Shown here in pieces: positions 12,767 through 25,388 of a stretch of 64,000 nt of DNA (positions within the stretch are counted from its first letter, which is position 1; each line of letters opens with the position of its first letter). Where the stretch lies: assembly GCF_008831285.2 (NCBI RefSeq), contig NC_045139.1, positions 16,536,354 to 16,600,353 on the forward strand, in the 5' to 3' direction. The notes under the pieces were generated by a model, which was not told the origin of the DNA, made no database searches, and saw only the letters and a list, made by a program, of their open reading frames with translations. The position numbers and the translations under genes were made by a program. This DNA comes from Nymphaea colorata. Taxonomy: Eukaryota; Streptophyta; Magnoliopsida; Nymphaeales; Nymphaeaceae.

Positions 12767-15699
12767 TCATAGCATGTTTCCCTTCTCCTTTAGATCATAG
12801 GTACTTGTAGCATGAGCTGAACTCATGCGACCACCTCTTTTACTTCCTCCAGCAGCGCCTAAAAATTTGGCAAATCACAGAGTCAAATTAGATTAGCTAT
12901 GTAAATAAACAGAACACCTAATTTACTAGGAACATAGATAGAAATATCTGTACCTCTTCTCCCCCCTCTACTAACAACATTAGACATACAAGTTGGAACC
13001 TTGGGAGGTCGTAATGCTGGTCCACATTCATGTGAGATGCTAGAAGCTCGAGACTGGAAAGTACTAGGACCCCGATTTGTTACAGATCTAGCATCTCTTT
13101 TACCGGATTTAGGAACACCCATCTTTGCATTTTCTTGGTCGTGACCCTCTGTGACCTCCTCATCAATTGAAGCTAATAGCCACCCATTTTCTTTCAAACA
13201 AGTGCAATCTCCATCATTATCACCATGACCTTCAATATGCTCCAATTGATCATCTTCTAGTTTGATTAGGTCTTCCTCAATAACAGGATTCTCAGGATCA
13301 AGGTCCCATTTTTTATGAGGCCCAAGCAAATAAGCAGACTTATTTTTGTACCTTAGGGATCATTAAAACAAAACACAGATGAAGCAGTCCATGCCAACAT
13401 TGAAAATGTAAGCTTATAAGAAAACATAAAAGTATGCTCAATAACTTCCATATACCTACTCAATAGGCGAAGATTTGAATGGATATAAACAAGTGTGTCT
13501 GCTCGATGTCCATTCAGGACATCCTTTTTCACATTATGGATATAGTTGTATGTGTTCCATTCGCGCTCAATTGAAGATGCAGTAACCACTTGTGATAGGA
13601 CCTTAATAGCTATTGCTTTTAATTTTGTCTTGCCACCATGAAGGCGCCACCAATCCAGCACAGAAAAATTTGACTTTGTAACATGCCGTGTTGCCTCTTT
13701 AGTACCAAAACTTCCTTTCTTATCTATAAATTCCAAAAGCTCTAATATAACTTCATCAGTTGTTTCTTCATCTTGAGTTATCATGTAAATGGCCTCTTTA
13801 GCTTTATCCATTATGTCTACATTTTGATCTAGCAAAAAGTGGAAATTAGAAGGAATTATAACTAAATATAGGTCTATATCTAACTGAGATAACAAACTGG
13901 AAATCAAATTTAAAAAACATATGAATGTAAAAGGCATCATATGAATTTATACCTGGAGGCACACGAAGAGCTCCACCTGAACTTAAACTTTTCAAGTACT
14001 CAAAGTTGTAGTATTTTGGAGTCAAAACATGAGCTAGACAATGCAATGGCAAATTCAACTTGTCCCACCTATAATAAATCATCTTAGAGACTTTCTCATA
14101 CATATCATCATGATCTTTGAGATTCTGTTCTATTTGACCAATCATATTCTCCATGCTTTCATAAACTTCACCAATTAAAGGTTCATCGCGATCAAGAAAC
14201 TTTATCATTTCATATATGGGCCTTGTAATTAACAAACTAAATTGCACATGCCCCCAAAACTGCTCAGACATTACATGTTCTTGTACTACCTTAGCTTTAC
14301 TTTTCATCTCCTCATCTCTACAAAAGTTAGCCCATTTATCCCAATCATCTGTAACCACTACAGCTCTCAATGTATCTTTTACATCTATCAAATGCTTTAA
14401 TACAGTGTAGTGGGAAACAAATCTTTTTTTTGCAGTCTTCAGAACCTCTAGCTTTGAGTGGTTCCTAAATATATCAAGTGTTTGACCATGGTTAGTTATG
14501 TACTTGACAATATCTTTTGCAACAACATATGCATTTCGCAACCAGGAAAATTCATTTGCCAAATCTTTAAGTATTAGGCTCAAAGTGTGAATCATACATG
14601 GTGACCAAAAAATGTGTGGATATGAAATCCTTACCTCATTCCCTGCAAACTGACAATTAGAGGCATTATCTGTCACGATTTGGACAACATTAGATGGCCC
14701 AACTTCTTCAATTGCCCTTACCAAAAACTGAGCAATATCTTTCCCAGAATTTTCTACTGCAGCAAAATCATAAGCATAAAGGAATGCTGCACCATAAAGA
14801 TTTGAAGCAAGTACATTAATTAGTGGTTGATTTTTTGCATTTGTCCACCCATTGGAGATGATAGAGACCCCATGAATTGGCCACTTTTGTTTGAAATCGT
14901 CTATCTCCTCAGACACCCTTTCTTTCTCATTATCAAGCAGCACTGTTGTTGCCCTTTCAAATGATGGTGCTTTGTATCTTGGAAATTGACTAATCCCATG
15001 AACCATGTCCTCCCAATATGGGGACCTTAAAACATTAAATGGGATACCATTTGCACACAAGAATCTCATGACATGGTGGTCAACATCTTCATGCTCAAGC
15101 TTTTTAAATGATTCAACAATGGTGCTTTGACTAACCGGAAATGAAGAGGCAGTAGAAGATGCCGCTCTTTCGGTTCTAGACCTCTTTAAACTTATAGCAC
15201 CTGGTGCACTCTCAGCTCTTCTTACTTGTTTGTAGATTTCACGTTGCAACTTTTTGGACTTCTTGACTTCATCACAATAGCGAATCCCAACGCTACCACC
15301 CCTTGCAACTCCCATCAAGTGGGCATAAACTCTTGTGTACGTTCCATGGAAAATACCTTTACAATGTTTGCATTTGAATATTTTGGTGCCACCCCGCCCT
15401 TTTCCACTTTGTTTCCCTTTAATTACATGGTTCCATAGAACTGTATTTAGAATTGAACCCCTTGAGCCAACACCCTCACTCACATGGGCCTCAACCTTGT
15501 GATTTTCATCACCCTCAACATTGTCCGCTCTTTCCACTTCTGGCATCTCATCGTCACCATGAAGCTCATCATTTTCCTCATAGTGATACTCCTCATCATC
15601 TTCTTCAAAAACCATGTGAACATCCTCTCCTATTGGTTGGCTCCCATCATTTACACCAATTTCCTCTTCCATTATCATATCATCTTCATTCTCCCCCAT
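12767..15699 (-). CDS. BED/DUF659/hAT transposase-like protein, probable domesticated gene
   Basis: Four exons on the minus strand, 15699-13953, 13828-13456, 13351-12954 and 12858-12767, join in phase to 869 residues with no stop or frameshift. The order is an acidic N-terminus (1-75), a BED-type zinc finger (Cys110, Cys113, His127, Cys142 in FKCKHCKGIFHGTYTRVYAH), a DUF659 region (about 230-380, with WSPCMIHTLSLIL), a hAT C-terminal dimerisation block (about 630-700, SSIEREWNTYNYIHNVKK), and a low-complexity Gly/Ser/Arg tail. hAT transposases use a D, D, E triad. Here the second Asp (VTDNASN, Asp344) and the Glu (SSIEREW, Glu670) are present, but the first is Asn283, in SNGWT where active relatives have SDGWT. 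By eye I find no terminal inverted repeats or 8-bp target duplication around the gene. Intact frame, an apparent 5' leader intron and the lost catalytic residue favour a host-coopted DNA-binding protein. A recently inserted, catalytically dead element remains possible. Confidence 0.85.
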
Positions 15700-15748
15700 G
15701 ATCCTCTGTGTCTTCCTGCCTCAAATCTCTAAGTCACAAACATCTCTT

Positions 15749-17340
15749 GCTGCATAGAAGAAAATTAAAAAATTTTAAAGATTTAAAAAAAAATAAAATA
15801 AAAGATAGGAAACATTCTCCTAAACTAGAGAAGCTAGGTAAAAGAATACCAACCTTAGTAACCTTAAAATCAGATCCACTGCCATCGTACCATATAATAA
15901 TATTACAACTGCAGAAACTAGAACAATGGTGTCAAATTTCAGGAAAATGAACTAAGATATACAAATTCACCAATGGTGATCATGACAACTAGTCTCTAAT
16001 TAAATTGGTGACAGTGAAGAGAAGCAAGTTATAGAATACGGTATTTCAGGGCCCTCACAACAAGTGATATCTTACAGCGACATTTTGTTAATATCTAAGA
16101 GACTAAGATTGTTTTGTCCACGATGAGCTTAACTTTTCCAACTTTTTTTGGTCAAAAGAAGCTAAAAAGTGATCAATGAGGAAACAACTTCTTAGTTACG
16201 GTAAAACCTAATTTGCGCCATCTAATCACCATACCGCTATTGGGATTTAACAGAAGCCAAATTCTTTTACAAGAACTAGCATATGTATCATAACACCTCA
16301 AATTAGGGGCATCCGCCAAGAATGCGTAATTTACCAACAAGATGTTGTACATTCCAGCAAATTTTGCTAGAATTCTTATGTTAGATCAACTCCATCTGCA
16401 ATCCAGAACTTCAAGGCCCCTTTCCCTCTAACCATAAAGTTCTCTTCACACATCAAAAAGTTGAGCTGTTCAGTAAGATTTCCGTTGATGCAACTGAAAC
16501 GAGTCAATTTGTGGAGAAACTTGCCTAACCCAAGCTTTGAAAACTTCGAATTTGTTAAGTACAAAAGCAAGGACAGACGAAGCAAAACCAACATGGTTAC
16601 CAAAATAAATAACAAAAGGAGAAGCAACAGTAAAAACAGAGTATATACGATTAGGTCCATGTGATTCCAAGTCATGATTGAGAACCAAAGTGCGTACACT
16701 GGCTTCTTCTACAAATCAACAAGAGATCACACTACCATTTCAATAAATTCAAACAATAATCTCATAAACCCTTAAAAAAGGAAGAAAAATTGAGAATTAG
16801 AGCGAGCAGGAGGTCGTTAATTGACACACAATATTATTTCACCAAACAATACCCCGATAGTAGAATCAGCCTTATACTCTGCCCAGATACACACAATGAA
16901 AAATCGAACATTAATAATAGAAACAATCATGCTTACCACAATGAAGAAGACGGATGGATTAAGCGACTGAAACGCGTGGATCATACTCGCTTCACGACCT
17001 CCATCACACTAGAGTCCAAAGACAAAATTATAGGTGGGAGCTGGAAGAGTGCATGCCATTAGTGGGCTGCGAACATTTGAACACAGAGAAGGAAGAGGGT
17101 TGGCTTTTCATTGTTCGACGTTGAGGGAGAAGAGAGTGAGAGGAGAATGGAGAAGCTATTCGAGTCTCCGCACCATGGTTGTTGGCCGAATTCTTGTCAG
17201 AGAGAGAGACAGACAGATGCTTTTCCGGTGAGGAAGGAGAATCCACGCCGGTCTGACTCTGACCGGTTACGAAGAGGAAACCGCAGGTGGACGAGCGCGG
17301 ACCGAAGCCAGTCAAGGAGAAGATACAAATAAAAATAAGG
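15749..17340 (-). other. Putative 5' leader exon, leader intron and promoter of the hAT-like gene
   Basis: On the minus strand a good donor (tg|gtaagc) ends a candidate exon at 16937 and an acceptor (ctatgcag) precedes 15749, fifty bases before the ATG. This implies a leader intron of about 1.2 kb. The candidate first exon, about 16937-17340, is pyrimidine-rich and GC-richer than its surroundings. Spliced, it would place a short upstream reading frame starting MIHAFQSLNPS ahead of the main ATG. A 118-codon open frame at 17028-17384 overlaps this leader but ends before the donor and shows no family. This is inferred from splice signals only. Confidence 0.45.
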
Positions 17341-19055
17341 ACTGGCCATATATTCAAGTAAATCCAACTATCCAAGATATCCAACTCTTCCTTTTAGCTC
17401 GTTAAAATATCGGCCGGTTTTTATTTAAAAACACTTTTTAACTTGAAAGTACAACTTTAAGAAACAAAAAATGTCGGGACCCCTTGAAGATGCTATGATT
17501 CAATTTAAAGCCTTTAAGTTGTCCATAAAAAATGAGGTTCATAGAAATGAGATTATGGCAAGTTAATAGATGGGATTTGAATCAGATATAAACCCTTTAT
17601 TATTCGATTTATGAATGTTTAAATATTTGGATTAGATTGCTAATAAAAAGAAGTCTGATATCATATATTTTTTTGAATTCACAATTTGAATCCAATCTCA
17701 TTTCAACTTTTAAATTCATATCCAATTTTGAATGCACAATTGACCTATGTTAAGAACTTTATTTATTTAAAAACGAATTCAAATCTGAATTTGATGGGAT
17801 ACTTATTTAAAACTGAATCCGAATATGAACTTGACCTAATATCATTTGTTAAATCTGAACGAGATTTGATTTTTTAATGGATGTTATTTTTTCATACATA
17901 ATTTCTTTCAAGTTCTCCGAATATCACAACTAAATCTGATACAGAGGCTCCTTGGGCCCGAACACCCACGCATATGTCATAAGGGAACTCGAGACATTGA
18001 ACTCCCTCACTCCCTTCGGGCATTAAATCTGGCTCGCTTTCTATCCTTGTTTTTTAATGTACTCACTCTTTAGGTCTTTCTATCCTTACCTTTTCATGTG
18101 CTAGGTAAAAATAGTTAGAACAAGAAATAAGGAGCAAGAAAAGGCAACTACGAGAATGCTAAATCATCGTCACTACAATTTGTCGTTCCAACACCAGGGT
18201 GAAGGGAAGAGCGAGAGAGAGAGAGAATCGGTAAATACATCTTGACTATTGACATTTCCAAGATCAATTATTTAAAAAATTGAAAAAAAAATACCAATTA
18301 ATGCTAGACAATTCAAATACGTCTTACTTTCCTCCTTGATTTTCTTTTGATCATTGCCTTGAATTAATCAATCAAGATCTATATATATATATATAGATCA
18401 CCTGTTCCACCAACCAAACATCCAATGATAACAATTTTTGTTGTTCTTGTAGATTGCAACAAAACTTAGATCGAAGGAAACACAGAAGCAGCAGAATTTT
18501 CCGGAATAGAGTTCGGTTTAGTTGTTAGTCGTCCGAGCAAATCGTTCAGAAAAGAAAAGCGTTCACCATGTTGATCGCTGTAAGGTCTAATCTCTAAAGC
18601 TTCATCACCATCAATATTTGGTCTAATCCGTGTGGCAACGGGAATCCTTCAGTTATTTTAACTACTAGTCCATGAATATGACATACAATATAAAAAAAAT
18701 TAGTTTAAACAAATATTATGACTAGTCGAGTAAATTGCCTAAATAAAGAGACGAAAAAGAATGAATATACCTCAAAAAAAAGAGGAAAAAAGAGAGAAGA
18801 CAGAAGAAGCGTTTGTTGGATAAACTGATAATTTGTGAAGGCACAACCTATGATTCATATAAAATTGAAAGACCGTTCCTTATGAACCAGGAATCGAGAG
18901 ATACTGCTATGACTCCCAAATTTTCAGATACAAAATTAAAATAATAAACCGGGAAAAAAAATCAAGCCATAGTTGAAACAACACTGTTTAAAACTTGAAA
19001 GCAGCAAAAACTGACTCGAAACCAAAATTGTCAAGGTGAGATGCGGCATCGTTGC
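17341..19055. other. Intergenic region upstream of the hAT-like gene
   Basis: AT-rich. About 17560-17940 is made of degenerate words such as gaatttgat, aaatctgaa and atccgaata, similar in kind and orientation to 21745-22075. It also has a short TA run near 18381-18395. No gene or RNA seen. Its right end, from about 18950, is presumably the eS6 3' untranslated region. Confidence 0.55.
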
Positions 19056-21489
<2,434 letters not shown>

Positions 21490-21610
21490 CTTGCGTCGCT
21501 TTCTCGACTCAGATCAATGGCCAAACAAGGCTCGCAATCGCCCCTGACGAAAATGAGAGGGAAGAGGGAAGAGAGAAGGCGAGAAACACATCGAGGGAGG
21601 GAGGCGAAGG

Positions 21611-21618
21611 TAGGGTTT
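21611..21618 (-). promoter_or_regulatory. Telo-box (AAACCCTA) in the eS6 leader/promoter
   Basis: The minus-strand octamer AAACCCTA lies about 120 bases before the eS6 start codon and is followed by a pyrimidine-rich stretch. Telo-boxes are well known in plant promoters of ribosomal-protein genes, where they help drive expression in dividing cells. The motif is seen directly; its activity here is inferred. Confidence 0.6.
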
Positions 21619-21719
21619 TGGCTTTTACATCATCGGGACGAAGCCTGGGGGAGTCTTTTCCGTTTTTGCCCCTACAATTTAGATGTTTACCCGAGCGAAG
21701 TCCGGAGAGATTCACGATA

Positions 21720-22282
21720 AACGGGCTTCAAAAATTAAAATGTATGCACGGGTCGGATTCACGTACTTAGATTTGAATTCGGATTTGAAACACAAATAAA
21801 TCAAAGCCTACATAAGTCCTATCTTCAAATTTGTAATCCAAATCCTGCTTTTAAATTTACAAAAGAATTTGAATACAAAACCTAAGTCTTAAGTACACAA
21901 ACGAATCTAGACCACATTATGATGTTAAAAATGATTTCCAAAAACGTATCTTATTTAAATTTTAATTTCAATATGAGTCCAAATTCAAATATGAATCTAA
22001 ATTTAGATCTGAATTTGATTACGTGAGATTTCTTAACAATCTTGTTCCTTAATTGGATGTTAGTTTTTACTTTTTCTTCCTATCTAGCTTTTTTAAGCAG
22101 TTTAATTGGATATTTATATTGCTTTATAAACGCGCATAGGTTCAAGCTTATGTCATGTGATCAAGTAGTTGCCGACTCCGTGCCTCCATTTTTTTTTTTT
22201 TCTATATTGATCCCCAGCCTCCGCTAGCATATTTAAGTATGTATTGAGCCATAATTCACCGCACCATAAGCCGCTTTTAGCA
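21720..22282. other. Divergent intergenic region, eS6 / membrane protein
   Basis: AT-rich space between two divergent genes. About 21745-22075 consists of degenerate words (aatttgaat, atttgtaatcc, tctgaatttgatt) resembling 17560-17940. A TATA-like agcatatttaagta lies near 22225-22238, some 45-55 bases before the membrane-protein ATG. Confidence 0.5.
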
Positions 22283-23355
22283 ATGGCAGACGAGACCCCG
22301 GAAGATCGATATCAGGGATGCTGCTTACCGGCATGTTTGAAGTTCTCCGGCGATTCCTGTAACCGGAGGAAGAGGAGGCCAGGCGAAGATGGCAGCTGGC
22401 GAGTACCTGAATCACAAGCTGGAGATGTGAAAACTCGACTCGGAAATGAAAAGAAACGGAGGAACTGGTACAAGCTGTTTCAGGCGAGGACATCCGGTCG
22501 GAAAACTTTTCCGGTCCATTCGGAGCTTTTTGAAGAGATGAAAGAGAACGACCCTGCAGAAGAGGACGAGTTCAACAAGGCGACCGGCTCCACAACCATA
22601 CTGAAGATCGTCGAGAAGCTGGAGTGTCGTAAAGTTTCGCATCTCGATGGGAGAGTGAAGGCAATGCCTGTTCCAAGAACCAGAGTTTCAGAGGATGATG
22701 AAGGAAGAAAGGTAGTTTTTGAATTAGACGCAAATTTGATCTAACAATTAATCTTGCTTTATAAAAAGCTACCTTCTTCGTTTTTTCAAAAGTTTCAAAA
22801 GCGTGGAATATGTGTATGATTTTCAGTTCAAGCAAAGCGAAACAAACAAGAAAATTTGTTGGGATCATGTTTTCGTTCGAAGAAAAAAAAAGTTCATGAA
22901 TTTGAAAGTTCTCACAAGAACCACATCTTCAGGCCCGGAAAACTTCGCCGGAAGAAATTCCGGTAGTGATGGAGATTTCAGAGGAACAAGCAGCAACATC
23001 TAAAGATCGACTGAGAAGTTACTCTAAAGACGATCCGAAGTCAATCCGAACCCGATGTTCGCCGGGAACCAATAACACATCTCGAAGATCCAAGTCCACG
23101 GTGCGAAATCCAAACGAAGGATCCAGATCCATTATGGGGATGTCAGTTCTTCTTATAGCTCTAACCACACTGCTGCTTTTTGGTACACCATGTGCTGTGA
23201 TCTGCACCAGTGCTTGGCTCTGCATGGTCCCTGGACTCACTAGATCGACCAAGCCCATGGGCTGCAGTCAAGGAAAAAGTCGATCGGGTGGGCGCACGCC
23301 CCCAGTGATCGCAATTAAGGGCGATAATGAGAAGCATTTGAATAAAACTTCATGA
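22283..23355 (+). CDS. Uncharacterised plant protein with one C-terminal membrane span
   Basis: Two exons, 22283-22711 and 22933-23355, join in phase (donor AAAG|GTAG, acceptor ttcag) to 283 residues. The start chosen is the ATG giving MADETPEDRYQGCCLPACLKF; an in-frame near-start 39 bases upstream lacks an obvious leader. The body is basic and polar, with KKRRNWYKLFQ and an acidic stretch, and looks largely disordered. Near the C-terminus one hydrophobic helix spans about residues 211-243 (GMSVLLIALTTLLLFGTP, then CAVICTSAWLCMVP), followed by a short basic tail. There is no signal peptide, so a tail-anchored or single-pass topology is likely. I recognise no named domain. The helix with its CTSAW motif reminds me of a small plant-specific family of unknown function that includes an Arabidopsis protein near CYP86B1, but this is from memory. 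Confidence 0.8.
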
Positions 23356-25388
23356 ATTATATGTAAAGCTTAATGATCATGTCACAGGGACACCCGAATT
23401 CGTAATCGAGTCCGGGTTATGTGTCTCTTTAGCCGCATCCATGTGACATAGCTAGCAGTCAGTAGTGTTGTGTTCATTATCTTTACCTATTATTTTTACC
23501 TGTGAACAGATCTTGTTTTTCTTCAAATAATTGGAGTGTATAAATGTTATCATGTACAACTAATATGAATTGCTTTGGCCACATTTTGGTTAATTTTTTC
23601 CTTTATATTTTTGTTTATTATTGGGAGTTGGGCTGTTGTGCAGTAGTGTTTTTAATATCTGAATCCGATGCAAATTTTTTTTTTTTTTTTAAGTACAAGG
23701 AGTCGTCGTGCATCTGCATTTTTTAATAAAAAAACATAATTATTTATTTTTTTATTATCTTTTATTAATTATGGCATGATTAAAGGGTAATTTAGTTGGC
23801 TTGGTCTACATTGACTAAGTTATGACCCAAATAAGATGAGTGGTCATGTTGAAAGCTGATTTGAACAAATGAATCCATTGAGAGCCCAATTGAAATATTT
23901 TATTTGGATCAAGAAACGACCAAAATGTGAGAAGAAAGTTGAAGAATTGCACGGAGAATATACCATAATCCAAAATTAATTATCTTCAGTGGCTTCTTTT
24001 ATAGATCACTTAATTCTGGAATCTAAAAGGAATCACTGGTTCACAACGCAATATATTACAACATTGTCGGTGCGTTTGGAGCCATTGATTTTTATATTAT
24101 ACAGAATCGTAATAATATATTGTGACTAAATGTTCAAGAAAAACATTTAGAGATTAAAACTTGAAAATACATATTTTTTTGAACATGGCGTTGCTTTCAT
24201 ATTGTGACCATTATAACACTACTCTCTCTCCCCCTCTCTAGATCTCTCAAGATAATATATGTGGTGTATTTTGTATATACATACACTCATACACAGACAC
24301 GTATCTATGTATACATACATATATATATGAACACACGTGTATACATGTGTATATATATATATTTTTTGGTGGGGATTCAAAAAGGTCAGATATAAGAGAA
24401 AAAATAACATCAAATTAAGAAACCAGTTGGGATTGGATTTAAAAAATTGTATCTAATAGGATTGGGATTAAGTTTTTTAAGAAATTTCTAATTGGATAAT
24501 AAGCATCAATGCTTTAAGCTACGCTTAATTTCCTATATATGTTATTCATGTATTTTAAGAGTCAGTTAACTTATCATAATGCGATTGAAATTAAGTTGAC
24601 AAGGGCCGTGGTTCCCTCTTCAAATTTTGAAAAAAAAAATCATTTATTTTGTGTAAAATTTTTAAAACTTATATTTATATCTTATCAAAATAATTTTGAA
24701 CCGGTAATTCGAAAAAAATTCAGTTAATTTTGTTTGCTTTGGTTCCTACATCCGTGGCCATGGCCACTAAATTTGCCACTTTTGTCCTGTTGAGGGCCTG
24801 AATCTTGTAGAAATTCGAAGACCGCACTTACGCACCGTTTGTGTCCTGTTCAGGGCCTGCATATTGCACAAATTCCAAAACCATACTTAGGGTGCCTCCA
24901 AAGCCCTCCGCAAACCCCTTCTTCGCGTCCATTTCCAGATACGGAGGAAACGACTCAGAGCAGGGAAAGGACGCGAGATCACCGTCGATCTCCTGAGATC
25001 GACTGCCAATAAGGTGCAAGCTGTCGTCACACTTGCTTTCCAAATCTAGGGTTATTCTTCTTGCTCCTTGCCTCTTGCTATCCCGCCCTCCTTTTCCTGT
25101 CAGAAAATTAGCTCATCCATTTTTTTTCCATGGCACTCGCAGGAAGGATGAAATTCGTTCACTGGATGACTTGATTTTGCAGAAGCTAGGGTTTCGGTAA
25201 GCCCTAGTTCCATAAAACTAGGTCTTTCTTTTGTTCTTTCTCCCTCCTGTTCGTCCGTGGACAGATCGTTGTTTTCTCGTTGTGATCGCTGAGAAAGTGC
25301 TGAATTCATGATCTTGACACTAATTTCGCGAACTTAGAGTTTATACAGTTCTGGACGTATACTAGAGGATCCGGAAATTTGGATTTCA
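23356..25388. other. Intergenic region and STT3 leader
   Basis: AT-rich DNA with poly-T/A runs near 23669-23690, a CT run near 24222-24240 and TA/CA-rich sequence at 24245-24365. From about 24780 it becomes more balanced and holds the STT3 leader. A 59-base tandem duplication lies at 24783-24900. A possible leader intron runs from a gtaagc donor at 25197 to a tatacag acceptor at 25348. No additional gene supported. Confidence 0.55.
24783..24900. repeat. Diverged 59-bp tandem duplication upstream of STT3
   Basis: The block starting tgtcctgttgagggcctg at 24783 is repeated at 24842 as tgtcctgttcagggcctg, with further similarity through aaattc and cactta. About a quarter of positions differ, so it is older than the other duplications here. 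It sits in or just before the STT3 leader. Confidence 0.7.

Noticed and set aside
17028-17384. 118-codon minus-strand open frame
   Set aside because: It overlaps the probable leader exon of the hAT-like gene, stops before the splice donor and shows no family.
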